Below are positions 17,411-25,710 of a stretch of 64,000 bases of DNA, in pieces. Position numbers and translations under genes: made by a program. Every line of letters starts with the position of its first letter. Position 1 is the first letter of the stretch. The notes beneath the pieces were generated by a model. That model had not been told where the DNA came from, did not search any database, and worked only from the letters and a program-made list of their open reading frames with translations. This stretch comes from UBA695 sp042691655 (lineage in GTDB: Bacteria > Verrucomicrobiota > Verrucomicrobiia > Chthoniobacterales > Chthoniobacteraceae): NCBI GenBank assembly GCA_042691655.1, contig CP170506.1:2728001-2792000 (forward strand), read 5' to 3'.

Positions 17411-18837
17411 CTAACTGCGGTCGGTCTTTTTAATCCATCCGCCTCTTTCCAAGATAATCAACCGTGCCCGTTCCGTGGAAAGTTTTCCTTCCTCCCAGTC
17501 GGATTGCAATGCAGCACATTCAGATTGATCGGCTTCCGGCACCACAAGAGCTTGGAAGGCATCCAAAAATTTCACCGTATCTTCAACGGAATACATCTGG
17601 ATGTGAATCGCAGGTGCGTTTTCTGTCCATTCCCAAGCAGATTGTAACGGAAGGTGTTTCGCCTGTTTCAGCACTTCTGCAGCAACGGCACTTGCCGTTT
17701 CCTGAACCTTTGCCGCCTCGGCGTCCTTCCGCTCCTCAGGTCTGGTAAATGCGGCGTCCAACGCCCCCTTGCGAGCTTCCCCGTGGAAATAGTTGGTTTG
17801 GACCGTTTCGAGCCGGTCGCCCAACCATGCCGCGAGGTGCCCACGGGAAAATCCTTAGAGGGGGATAAGGCAAGGTGGGTTGCAAACGAATGCCTCATCG
17901 TATGCATACAGATATCCTGCAACCCCTTTTCTTTCATGTATTCTTTGAACGGCAAGCGAGGGTCGTAGCGATAAGGGGTAGAGCAAGCCTCGGGATGAAG
18001 GCAAAAAAGTCGTTTCTTTTCGACATATTCAGGATGCTTTTTGAGAAATTTCATCATCGGCGGCGGAAGTGGGATTCCCCGCCCCTTGCCGTTTTTGGTT
18101 TTCCACAGCTTTTTTCCTCCGTTCGCCAGCACTTGGATTTCCTTGCCGGGGATTTCAAGCCTTGCGTCTGTTTCGGAAAGAATGAACCATGCTGGCCGCG
18201 CCGCGATAATCTCCGCTTTCCTTAACCCCATGCAGAAACCGCAGATCAAAACAAATTTGAGGTCAGCGCGAGGGCATTCCTCAATAAGTTGCAACGCCCG
18301 AGGCATCTGGACAACAACCTCCCTGCGTTCCACCCGAACACCTTTCTGGAAAGCGAAACGTTCTTTCAGTAACCCCAGGTGTTCTAGAAAGGCTTCAACC
18401 GGTAAAATGTTCGACCGAGCCGACGCTTCCGAGCCTTTCCGCATCCGCGGCGGCTTTTCCTGCATGACCCGTAGCACCTTGAATTGTCGTTTATAAGCGC
18501 GCCGTGGCTTCCGGTGCTCAATGTGTCGGTCAATCCCTGGGGTTTTATAGAAGTCATAAAATGCTTGGAGATGCCCAAGGTTGACTTGAGCCGGGTCCGT
18601 GATTTCCGAGAACTCGCCAAACCATTTCAACAACCGCCTTACCCTTAACGCCGTTTCCGGGCGAAAGGGGCGGACACTTCGCCCGTCGGAGCGCTTCCCT
18701 GCGATTTTTTCTGAAAGATAAGTCTCGATTGCATCCACCCACGACTGTCCCGCCGGTTTCCGTTCATAAAAGGTTTTTTCCCGCTCCTTCTTGGCTTTGG
18801 CGACGGCCTCGGCATAGTCCTCCGTTTCAAGGCTCAC
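17411..18837 (-). pseudogene. Tyrosine recombinase (phage-type integrase), frameshifted
   Basis: The N-terminal part has a SAM-like core-binding region, then the catalytic domain with the first Arg in MGLRKAEI and the HxxR box in HTMRHSFATHL. A one-base shift at about 17836-17850 moves the C-terminus to another frame. There the expected HLAAWLGDRLETVQTNYFHG segment appears with the nucleophilic Tyr. As read, the tyrosine is lost from the main frame. The N-terminus is open beyond the GTG at 18837 into the junction with the DUF89 fragment. It likely once mobilised the restriction-modification island next to it. Confidence 0.85.
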
Positions 18838-18842
18838 CCTAT

Positions 18843-19184
18843 CCCGTTCTGAACGACGCCACGCTTCCCGACGCGGAACAAGCGGGCCTGCCCGGTTTTT
18901 GCAAGCTCCTCTCCAACGGTTCGGATGCGCCGAGCACGCTGCTGGGAGATTGTTCGCCGGAGTTCCGCGCGCATTTTGAGGCAGCGGATCTTATCATCGC
19001 CAAAGGCCAGGGCAATTATGAGAGCCTGGTGGATACTCAAGACCCTCGCATTTTCTTCCTGCTCAAAGTCAAATGCCCGGTGCTAGCCGGTCCCATGGGA
19101 TGCCCGTGTGGCAGCCTCTTGCTAAGGAACGCCGCTTTCCCGGATGAAGTGCCGAATACCCATGAGCAATCCAAGATCTCCTGA
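18843..19184 (+). pseudogene. DUF89/ARMT1-like protein, 3' fragment
   Basis: The fragment begins at PVLNDATLPDA and includes SNGSD, then CSPEFRAHFEAADLIIAKGQGN and FFLLKVKCPVLA. This is the metal-binding C-terminal part of DUF89 proteins (metal-dependent phosphatases such as ARMT1). The first two thirds of the gene are missing. The break lies at about 18842, exactly where the recombinase reading ends on the other strand. The 5' part is not found at the other edge of the island. Confidence 0.82.
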
Positions 19185-19193
19185 AAAACAACC

Positions 19194-19352
19194 ATGGAAA
19201 AAGAAACCGACACAACCAACGATAGTTTGGTCAAGGCTTGGGAAGACCACGAAGGCCCCGCCATCCTGGCAACCGTGGGTGCGAACAAAAGCCCCAACAT
19301 CACCCTCTTGCAAATCAAAGCGGTTTATAGCGGAGCCGAAAGATTGCTCTAA
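19194..19352 (+). pseudogene. PPOX-class flavin-binding protein, N-terminal fragment
   Basis: A 52-codon frame starting MEKETDTTNDSLVKAWED and reading EGPAILATVGANKSPNI matches the first strand of pyridoxamine-5'-phosphate-oxidase-like split-barrel proteins. It stops after about 50 residues, where normal members run to 130 or more. The residues after SPNI are atypical. It lies between the truncated DUF89 gene and the COG0523 GTPase, so this edge of the island is a zone of gene loss. Confidence 0.55.
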
Positions 19353-19417
19353 AAGTGTCCTCACCCAGTCATCGTGGTGCCCGCATTGAAACGTCGGGCG
19401 CCGCATGTCCATTTGTC

Positions 19418-20413
19418 ATGACCACACAACGCATTCCTGTCACCATCCTTTCCGGCTTTCTCGGTTCCGGGAAAACCACGCTCCTGAATCATATCCTCAA
19501 AGCCGTGGATCGGAGCCGGGTCGCCGTGATTGAAAACGACCTTGGCGAAACTTCTGTCGAACACGATCTGGTGTTCCGTACAGATCTGCAAACGCTCGAT
19601 ACGGTACAGGGCCGGACCTGTTGCGCGGCCCGCGAGGATTTCGTCCGCCTCATGCGGCAACTCGTTGAAAACGCCTCGAATTACGACCGCGTGTTTGTCG
19701 AGACCACCGGCGTCGCGCATCCCGGCATGATTGCCCATGCGCTTCTGAGCGATCCCATGCTCAAAGCGGGTCTGGTTCTGGACGGGATTGTTACTGTGGT
19801 GGATGCCCGTCACGTTCGGCAACACCTCAACGACGAAGGGCATGCCAGCGAACAGATCGCTTATGCCGATGCGCTGGTTATCAATAAAACCGACCTTGTT
19901 TCACCAGAGGAGTTGGCGGGCCTGGTCAATGAACTGAAAGAAGTCAATTCAGAGGCCCGGCAATACACGGTTTGCAACGCCGCAGTTCAGGTTGACGAGA
20001 TTCTAAACATGGGCGGATTCGATCTCAAAAAGGTCGAATGCGGCATTTCAGGCTGCGCTAGTTTCCATTCCAAAGCATCGGCGAAAAGCCAGGAGCACCG
20101 GCATGAAATCGAATCGATTTCCGTTCCCATTAAAGGAAGGCTGGAAGCGGACCTTTTTCAAACCTGGATCGACAACTTTGTCGTGTTCCATTCGGAGAAC
20201 CTCTACCGCTCAAAGGGCATCATCGCCATCGCAGGTTACGGTTCCCGCCTCATTTTCCAAGGCGTACACGGCATGTTCCGGCTGACGGTTGGAGAACCAT
20301 GGAGCGGCGAAACGCCCCGTTCACGCGCCATCTTTATCGGGCGAGGACTCGATCAAAACGAAATCGTCAAGGGGATGGAATCGTGCCGGGCCTTTAATCC
20401 CGTAAGCGGATAA
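19418..20413 (+). CDS. COG0523 (CobW/YjiA) family G3E GTPase, putative metallochaperone
   Basis: The 331-residue protein has the P-loop GFLGSGKTT (residues 13-21), switch VETTGVAHP, NKTD, and a C-terminal CobW_C domain. These GTPases insert or deliver metals such as zinc, cobalt or iron. The family's CxCC metal-binding motif is altered: here it reads GRTCC (residues 65-69), with Arg66 where the first Cys is expected. A His-containing stretch (SKASAKSQEHRHE) follows. ATG 19418 is chosen because it directly precedes the conserved RIPVTILSGFLG. It converges on TauE/SafE with one base between stops. Confidence 0.9.
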   Translation: MTTQRIPVTILSGFLGSGKTTLLNHILKAVDRSRVAVIENDLGETSVEHDLVFRTDLQTLDTVQGRTCCAAREDFVRLMRQLVENASNYDRVFVETTGVAHPGMIAHALLSDPMLKAGLVLDGIVTVVDARHVRQHLNDEGHASEQIAYADALVINKTDLVSPEELAGLVNELKEVNSEARQYTVCNAAVQVDEILNMGGFDLKKVECGISGCASFHSKASAKSQEHRHEIESISVPIKGRLEADLFQTWIDNFVVFHSENLYRSKGIIAIAGYGSRLIFQGVHGMFRLTVGEPWSGETPRSRAIFIGRGLDQNEIVKGMESCRAFNPVSG

Positions 20414-20414
20414 A

Positions 20415-21155
20415 TCAGAAACCGGTGGCGTTTTTCGCCAGAAGCAAAACGCCCAAGGCGATCACCGCCCAGGCAAACCCGCGTTGAAGCAATTGGGAGG
20501 ACAACTTGGATACCAGCATCTGGCCCCCAAACATACCTGCGACGGCCGCGGCCAGAAAACCCAGTGTCAGGCTCCAGTTGATGGAAACATAGCGGAGCTG
20601 ACCCGCCACACCCGCGAGACTGTTGAAGGCAATGATCGCCAGGGAAGTCCCAATGGCCGGTTTTATCTCAACCCCCGCGAACAAAACCAACGCTGGCAGA
20701 ATCAAGAAACCGCCTCCCACGCCGAGGAACCCCGTCATCACGCCTACGGCAGCCCCGACGCCCAAACACCGCCAGAGGTGGCAGGATTTGATGCCGCTTT
20801 CTACAGTGCACCTCCGCAAGAGAGCGGAACCGACGCCCCCCATGAGGATTCCGAAAACCAGCATCAAGACGTTTGGAGCCAGCAGATGCGTTAGCTTCGC
20901 GCCAAAGAATGCGCCAATCATCCCGCTCAGTGCAAAGATGACCGCTGGCCGCCCGGCAAACTCGCCTTGCCGAGAACGCAGATAACTTCCCACCGCGCTG
21001 GTTCCGCCGACGACCACCAGCGACATCCCCACGGCCTGGCTCACGGGAATCCCGGCAACATAGACCATGACGGGGAGCGTGATGATGGAGCCGCCGCTGC
21101 CGAGCAGCCCAAGCGACAATCCGATAAGCAATGCCAGCAACAGCGCGAGAATCAT
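20415..21155 (-). CDS. TauE/SafE family (sulfite/organosulfonate exporter-like) membrane protein
   Basis: The 246-residue protein has about eight hydrophobic segments and the duplicated family motif: GLLGSGGSIITLPV in the first half and GFLGVGGGFLILPA in the second. Members export sulfite, sulfoacetate or other C1/C2 sulfur compounds. It overlaps the C_GCAxxG_C_C gene by four bases and is the last gene of the ORP-like run. The exact substrate is unknown; sulfur is inferred from family and context. Confidence 0.9.
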   Translation of the reverse strand: MILALLLALLIGLSLGLLGSGGSIITLPVMVYVAGIPVSQAVGMSLVVVGGTSAVGSYLRSRQGEFAGRPAVIFALSGMIGAFFGAKLTHLLAPNVLMLVFGILMGGVGSALLRRCTVESGIKSCHLWRCLGVGAAVGVMTGFLGVGGGFLILPALVLFAGVEIKPAIGTSLAIIAFNSLAGVAGQLRYVSINWSLTLGFLAAAVAGMFGGQMLVSKLSSQLLQRGFAWAVIALGVLLLAKNATGF

Positions 21156-21499
21156 CCGGGAGCGTTCCCTTTTAGCGATTCTTCCAGCAGTTCCGCAGCC
21201 GCGGCAACGCAGCTTGAGCAGGGAACCTCGCGGCTTTTAAGACCTTTGCAGGTGACGGAGCCCATGCGCGCGCTGAAACGCTTGGTCAAGCCCTCGGCAT
21301 TCAACGGATGGGCGCTGCAAGCGGCGAACAATGCGCCGCAAAGTCCTTCTGGCGCTCTTCCTCCTCCAAAGTCCTTAAAATCCTCGATATTGTGATGCGC
21401 GTCTTTGGCGACCGCCCGGTAGGCGTGGATGACGGCTTGTGCGCAATTCAGGCGAGCGGGGGGCTGGCGGAATATTTCGAGGGCCTTTGATTTGATCAT
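21152..21499 (-). CDS. C_GCAxxG_C_C family putative redox protein
   Basis: The 115-residue protein carries the family's cysteine pattern: NCAQAV near the N-terminus, GGGRAPEGLCGAL in the centre, then VTCKGL and PCSSCV. The family is a small cysteine-rich group of proposed redox or iron-sulfur role in anaerobes, sometimes fused to other proteins. It overlaps tauE by four bases and follows the methyltransferase by 12 bases. ATG 21499 gives the complete family length. Confidence 0.85.
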   Translation of the reverse strand: MIKSKALEIFRQPPARLNCAQAVIHAYRAVAKDAHHNIEDFKDFGGGRAPEGLCGALFAACSAHPLNAEGLTKRFSARMGSVTCKGLKSREVPCSSCVAAAAELLEESLKGNAPG

Positions 21500-21511
21500 G
21501 AGTTTCCTATT

Positions 21512-22204
21512 TTACTGCGGCGGACGGATTCGCGCGGCCATGAAGAAAACCGGGTAATCTTTTGGGGCTCCATTCACCCCATTGGGCCTTGTGAGGGTGT
21601 ATGCCGTATCGACGCTGACCATTCGGAATCCGGCACCCCACAAGGCATTGAGAATCCAGTCGCGCTTGAAGCCATGATGCTCGACGCCGGTGGGATCCTG
21701 ATGGAACGAGTCGTCTTCCCGGTCGAGATCGGCGACGAGAAGCACTCCATTCGCAGCCAGCAACGGACGGAACCGTTCCAGGACCAGCGCAACCTCCTTC
21801 ACGTGGTGCATCGCCATTGCCGTGATGATCACGTCGAACTCCCTGCCTTCCAGCGGTTCCATGGCCAGGTCGTGCCGCAGTGTTGCGATGTTCGACAGAC
21901 CGAGTGCGCTCGCCTTCTTTTGGACTTCCTCCAACATGGCGGGCGAAATATCCACCGCAAGGACGCTCAATGCGTGAGATGTCAGCGGGATGCTGCACAT
22001 GCCGGTGCCGCACCCATAGTCCATGATGCGGGGAGCCGTGAAGCCGGCCATCTCTCGTTCCGCCAGATGCACAATGTGGCGCGCGAGTTCCGCCCGGGAT
22101 GGATTCGTGTCCCAAAGACCAGCCGCGTTTTCAAACCGCTGGACGTTTGGATTCGTGGATGGAATATCCGCTTGAGCTTGCTGTGCGGATTTTGAATGAG
22201 GCAT
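21512..22204 (-). CDS. Class I SAM-dependent methyltransferase
   Basis: The 230-residue protein has motif I DYGCGTGMCS, acidic motif II VLAVDISPAML, and motif IV FDVIITAMAMHHV. The substrate is not predictable from sequence. ATG 22204 follows an AT-rich stretch that contains the ATATGAGCA-type box at 22228-22239, so this gene may start its own transcript with the C_GCAxxG_C_C and TauE genes. Upstream in-frame ATGs would run into that control region and are rejected. Confidence 0.88.
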   Translation of the reverse strand: MPHSKSAQQAQADIPSTNPNVQRFENAAGLWDTNPSRAELARHIVHLAEREMAGFTAPRIMDYGCGTGMCSIPLTSHALSVLAVDISPAMLEEVQKKASALGLSNIATLRHDLAMEPLEGREFDVIITAMAMHHVKEVALVLERFRPLLAANGVLLVADLDREDDSFHQDPTGVEHHGFKRDWILNALWGAGFRMVSVDTAYTLTRPNGVNGAPKDYPVFFMAARIRPPQ

Positions 22205-22227
22205 AAGGCTTGTTTTTATAATGGGCG

Positions 22228-22239
22228 TATGCTCATATT
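22228..22239 (-). promoter_or_regulatory. Candidate ArsR-type operator upstream of the methyltransferase
   Basis: On the coding strand the site reads AATATGAGCATA, 24 bases before the ATG. It shares ATATGAGCA with the site beside arsR at 30067-30089 and TATGAGC with the site at 25305-25325. Control by the ArsR protein at 30113 is inferred. Confidence 0.5.
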
Positions 22240-22326
22240 CCAACTTCAAAATGTTTTCGCTCACGCTTTTGGTTGAAAACATGGCACGGGGAAACGGCGG
22301 ATGCCTGGGCCGAATACGGCGAATCA

Positions 22327-23205
22327 TCAGCCTTGGCTCACCACGGCCCACACATCACGCAAATCTGCCGCAGCCGGAGCATTGTCCAGCTCCACAACGG
22401 GGCACTCCGCGATTTGAGCCTCGGTGATGCTGGCATCATAACGAATCCGTCCCGCAACCGCCGCGCCTGCATTCCGGGCATCGTCCTCGATTTGGCGCGT
22501 TACTTCCGGGTTGATGTCCCACTTGTTGACGCATACCCATGCGGGAATGTTGAAGCGCTTGGTCAGGTCGAGAACGCGGGCCATGTCGTGCCTGCCCGAA
22601 AGCGTCGGTTCGGTGACGATAAGCACTTGGGATGCGCCGGAAAGTGATGCAATCACTGGGCAGCCAATTCCCGGCGGGCCGTCGATGAGGATCAGGTTTA
22701 ACCCGTGTTCGCGCGCGATTTCCCGTGCCACGTTGCGCACGGTGGAAACCAGCTTGCCGGAGTTCTCGCCGCCGGGAGTCAGCCGCGCGTGAACCATTGG
22801 CCCCAGCCTAGTCGCGGAAATGAACCACTCGCCGCCGGTTCGTTCGGGAAAATCAATGGCCCCTTGAGGACAGACTTGGAGACACACACCGCACCCCTCG
22901 CACCCCACCGGGTCCACGCGGAAGATGGTGCGCCCATCCTCCGTACGTTCGCGCTGGATAGCCTCAAACCGGCAATGGTCTTGGCACTTTCCGCAGCCGA
23001 TACAATCGTCCGCCCGGATGATCGCTTCCTTTCCACTGACGAACGTCTCGCGGTGGCAAATCTCCGGGCGCATCAGCAAATGCAAATCCGCCGCGTCCAC
23101 GTCGCAATCCACAATCACGCTGCGTCCCGCGAGCGCGGCGAACGCAGCGGTTACGCTCGTTTTGCCCACACCGCCCTTGCCGCTGATAATAACTAGTTCT
23201 TTCAT
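22327..23205 (-). CDS. MinD/Mrp-type P-loop ATPase with 2[4Fe-4S] ferredoxin insert (ORP-cluster type)
   Basis: The 292-residue protein starts at ATG 23205 with a deviant Walker A (KGGVGKTS). It then has two ferredoxin cysteine sets, CIGCGKCQDHC and CEGCGVCLQVC (about residues 65-115), inserted before the switch regions. The closing part has IDGPPGIGCPV and the VTEPT motif. Such ATPases occur in pairs in the orange-protein complex genes of Desulfovibrio and other anaerobes. They are thought to help build or hold a metal-sulfur cluster. It overlaps the second ATPase by four bases. Confidence 0.92.
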   Translation of the reverse strand: MKELVIISGKGGVGKTSVTAAFAALAGRSVIVDCDVDAADLHLLMRPEICHRETFVSGKEAIIRADDCIGCGKCQDHCRFEAIQRERTEDGRTIFRVDPVGCEGCGVCLQVCPQGAIDFPERTGGEWFISATRLGPMVHARLTPGGENSGKLVSTVRNVAREIAREHGLNLILIDGPPGIGCPVIASLSGASQVLIVTEPTLSGRHDMARVLDLTKRFNIPAWVCVNKWDINPEVTRQIEDDARNAGAAVAGRIRYDASITEAQIAECPVVELDNAPAAADLRDVWAVVSQG

Positions 23206-24080
23206 TGGCAATGTTCCTCGGGGTTTCCGTGCAGGATAGAGCGAGCCAAGAGGCCGAGCGCCTGGCGGCATTCGGGGATCGGTTCGCCCCGCGAGTAGGC
23301 TTCCGCCGCCGCCCGGCTATCCGGGATTTCGGCGAGGATGGGGAGTGATTCGGCGTGGCAATAGTTCCGCACGCTGCTGTCGCTGTTCGCGCGGTTGATG
23401 ATTACGCCACAGCGCCGCCCGAGGCCGCGCATCAATTCCACCGCCAGCCGCAAATCGTTGAGACCGAAGGGCGTCGGCTCAGTGACGAGGATCACATAAT
23501 CCGCGTCGCGCACCGTCGCCACCACCGGGCACGCCGTTCCGGGAGGCGAATCGAGCAGCGCCACGGCATTCGGCGAGATGCCCCGTTTGACAGCGCGGAT
23601 CAGCGGCCCGGCCACTGGCTCGCCTACATTCATTCGCCCCTGGATGAACCGAACGGTTCCGGAGTGCCCCGTTTCCACCCTACCGGTGGCTCGCGGCGTT
23701 TCGCGGATGGCACCCGCCGGACACGCCAGCGCACACGCACCACAGGCATGGCAAAGTTCCGGGAAAACCGTGGCGGTTTTTAGAATCGCCATCGCATTGA
23801 ACTGGCACGCTTCCGCGCATTTGCCGCAAGCCGTGCAGCGGGCGGCGTCAATCTCGGGAACCAAGACGGACGCCGCCTCTGATTGCTCGATAGTCGGCTT
23901 CAAAAAGAGGTGTCCGTTGGGCTCCTCCACATCGCAATCGGCGTATTGCACTTCCGCGCCCAGTTCGGCAAGCAGCCAAGCAAGGTGGACGGAAACCGTG
24001 GTCTTGCCCGTACCTCCCTTGCCGCTGGCAACGGCATAGATTCGCGGTGGTTTTTCGGATACTGCCAGAGAGGGCTCCAT
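23202..24080 (-). CDS. MinD/Mrp-type P-loop ATPase with 2[4Fe-4S] ferredoxin insert, second copy
   Basis: This 292-residue paralog has Walker A GKGGTGKTT, ferredoxin sets CTACGKCAEAC and CHACGACALAC, then LDSPPGTACPVVA and VTEPTPFG. The two ATPases are only moderately similar and are likely to form a heterodimer. It begins six bases after the NifX-like gene and overlaps the next ATPase by four bases, so the whole set is one transcript. Confidence 0.92.
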   Translation of the reverse strand: MEPSLAVSEKPPRIYAVASGKGGTGKTTVSVHLAWLLAELGAEVQYADCDVEEPNGHLFLKPTIEQSEAASVLVPEIDAARCTACGKCAEACQFNAMAILKTATVFPELCHACGACALACPAGAIRETPRATGRVETGHSGTVRFIQGRMNVGEPVAGPLIRAVKRGISPNAVALLDSPPGTACPVVATVRDADYVILVTEPTPFGLNDLRLAVELMRGLGRRCGVIINRANSDSSVRNYCHAESLPILAEIPDSRAAAEAYSRGEPIPECRQALGLLARSILHGNPEEHCQ

Positions 24081-24086
24081 GCGGTG

Positions 24087-24431
24087 TTAGGCTCCCAGTT
24101 CTTCCGACAGTGCGCCCTTTTCCCAGGCGGCAAGCGCCTCGGCGGCGGTCGCTAGTCCATTAGTCAGGAAAATACGCACGCCGCCAGCTTTCAATGCCCG
24201 GACTGCTTTTGGCCCCGTCTGGCCGGTAATCACGGCCTCGGCACCCCAGCGGATCACCGCTTCCGCAGCCTGAATGCCAGCCCCTTGGACGGCCTCCGCA
24301 TTTTGCGCGTTTTCATGGACGGTGAATGCGCGGGTTTGAGGATCGATGATGAGAAATTTCGCGGCTCGTCCGAAGTGCGAATCGAGCGCACTTTCCAACG
24401 AATCGCCTTTGATGCTAATGGCAATTTTCAT
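24087..24431 (-). CDS. NifX/NifB C-domain-like (ORP-type) cofactor-binding protein
   Basis: The 114-residue protein begins MKIAISIKGDSLES and has DSHFGRAAKFLIID, then ENAQNAEAVQGAGIQAAE, and GAEAVITGQTGPKA. This is the dinitrogenase iron-molybdenum cofactor fold also seen in the Mo-Cu orange protein of sulfate reducers. No nitrogenase genes are present, so FeMo-cofactor itself is an unlikely ligand. ATG 24431 overlaps the thioesterase stop by 17 bases. The metal ligand here is unknown. Confidence 0.88.
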   Translation of the reverse strand: MKIAISIKGDSLESALDSHFGRAAKFLIIDPQTRAFTVHENAQNAEAVQGAGIQAAEAVIRWGAEAVITGQTGPKAVRALKAGGVRIFLTNGLATAAEALAAWEKGALSEELGA

Positions 24432-24888
24432 TTGTTTTGTATTTTTCAATTGCGGACGTGTCGGGGATCGCCATGAATTTGGCGGCGGCAACCACCACCA
24501 CGCGCCCCGCCTGGCGAACCTCCGCTCGCAGCCGGTAAAGTCCGAGTTTGTGGGCTTCGACCCAAGTTGCGACTTCCACCGGAGCATCGAGTAACACCGG
24601 TGTGTGATAGCGTAGATTCATTTCCGCCGTGACGCCCGCGACCCCCAGCGCAAAGAGTGCGTGGACCATCGAGGCGTCAATCAACGTCGCCAGGATGCCT
24701 CCGTGAATCCGTCCGTTGTAGCTCTGATATTCCTGGGTTGGCTGCCATGTGGCATGAGTCACCCCTTTCTCGTCCGTGCAGAAATGGAGCCCGAGCCCGT
24801 GCGGGTTGCCAGGCGCGCAAGCAAAGCAATGCGTGTGCAGGCCGGAATGGAGCGCCTCGGCTTGGAGATTAGTGGCAGTGGTGCTCAC
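24415..24888 (-). CDS. PaaI-like hotdog-fold thioesterase
   Basis: The GTG at 24888 gives a 157-residue protein. It includes HCFACAPGNPHGLGL, then GRIHGGILATLIDASMVHAL (the catalytic helix with HGG and Asp), then AEMNLRYHTPVLLDAPV. These are standard 4HBT/PaaI motifs for hydrolysis of acyl-CoA or similar thioesters. It overlaps both neighbours by about 20 bases. The frame upstream of the GTG is open but runs antiparallel to nothing conserved and overlaps the next NifX-like gene in another frame, so the GTG is preferred. Its link to the ORP-like genes is unclear. Confidence 0.82.
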   Translation of the reverse strand: MSTTATNLQAEALHSGLHTHCFACAPGNPHGLGLHFCTDEKGVTHATWQPTQEYQSYNGRIHGGILATLIDASMVHALFALGVAGVTAEMNLRYHTPVLLDAPVEVATWVEAHKLGLYRLRAEVRQAGRVVVVAAAKFMAIPDTSAIEKYKTNENCH

Positions 24889-25306
24889 TGGACTGATCCC
24901 CGTGGTCATGGCCGTGGCCGGGGCAGCATTCCGCCGCGTTCGGCTGAACCAGCTTGCCCTGCGCCTGCAACTCCACCAGTTTCTCCGGCGTTGCTCCCGG
25001 TTCGGCGATATAAACGGGAATGCCTTGGACGGTAAAAAGCTGCACGGCGCGTTGGCCGATAGCCGCGACAATGACGGCGTGAACGCCCTGCTTCGCCAGC
25101 CATTCGGGGAACGCCCCCGGCACGTGCTCGGGCGCTTCCAGATCCTGTTGTTCCAGGATTTTGCCCGTGGCGCGTTCGGCATCGACAATGCGGAAATGCG
25201 AGGCACCGCCAAAATGCGTGCAAAACGCCCCGTTTTGGATGGGCATGGCGATCCGGATTTGATGTGCGTTGGGGGGCTGTTCGGTTGCGATGGATACGGA
25301 ATTCAT
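24869..25306 (-). CDS. NifX-like (ORP-type) protein with His-rich C-terminus
   Basis: The 145-residue protein has IRIAMPIQNGAFCTHFGGASHFRI and a second half VHAVIVAAIGQRAVQLF typical of the NifX fold. It ends in a Cys/His cluster (ECCPGHGHDHGDQSSEHHCH) that could bind metal. It is the first gene of the leftward cluster. Its start (ATG 25306) lies within the predicted operator at 25305-25325, so bound repressor would sit directly on the initiation region. It is divergent from the DUF134 gene. Confidence 0.88.
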   Translation of the reverse strand: MNSVSIATEQPPNAHQIRIAMPIQNGAFCTHFGGASHFRIVDAERATGKILEQQDLEAPEHVPGAFPEWLAKQGVHAVIVAAIGQRAVQLFTVQGIPVYIAEPGATPEKLVELQAQGKLVQPNAAECCPGHGHDHGDQSSEHHCH

Positions 25307-25325
25307 ATAGAGCATAAGCTCATAA
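25305..25325 (-). promoter_or_regulatory. Candidate ArsR-type operator at the head of the ORP-like operon
   Basis: The site contains TTATGAGCTTATGCTCTATA on the coding strand, with the internal inverted repeat GAGC-TTAT-GCTC. It overlaps the ATG of the first gene and lies between two divergent genes. Relation to the sites at 22228 and 30067 is by eye. Confidence 0.5.
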
Positions 25326-25394
25326 CACGGCCGGGATTGCAAATGAAATTTGGACATTCTTCCAAAACGCACCGTGATGGGATACGTTGCCAAC

Positions 25395-25703
25395 ATGCCA
25401 AGGCCGCCTTGCCCCAGAAGAATCCAGCACTCTCCTCCCGCGCACTATTTCAAGCCTGCGGGCATTCCGCTGTGCGACATCAAGGAGATCGAGCTGGGTG
25501 CGGATGAACTGGAAGCCATGAGGCTGGCGGATTGCGAGGGGCTTTACAACCAGGACGCGGCCAAGTGCATGGGTGTGTCGCGCCAGACATTTGACCGTAT
25601 CATCCGCCGAGCGCACGAGAAAACGGCCCAGGCGCTGGTCAACGGCATGGCGTTGCGGATTGAGCTTCGGAAACCGGATGGTTCCGAGGGTTTGCAAGAT
25701 TAG
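25395..25703 (+). CDS. DUF134 family protein
   Basis: The 102-residue protein starts MPRPPCPRRI and contains PLGI-like PAGIPLCDIKEIEL, then ADELEAMRLADCEGLYNQDAA and a helix-turn-helix-like MGVSRQTFDRIIRRAHEK. DUF134 proteins are small predicted DNA-binding proteins common in anaerobes, frequently beside NifX-like and MinD-like genes. It may regulate the divergent ORP-like operon, but an ArsR-type control is also predicted. ATG 25395 fits the family length; the earlier start at 25350 would run through the promoter. Confidence 0.85.
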   Translation: MPRPPCPRRIQHSPPAHYFKPAGIPLCDIKEIELGADELEAMRLADCEGLYNQDAAKCMGVSRQTFDRIIRRAHEKTAQALVNGMALRIELRKPDGSEGLQD

Positions 25704-25710
25704 GTGTGCA

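Noticed and set aside
24087..25306. Nitrogenase cofactor genes
   Set aside because: The two proteins share the NifX fold, but there is no nifH, D, K, E or N nearby and the paired ATPases fit ORP-type clusters better.
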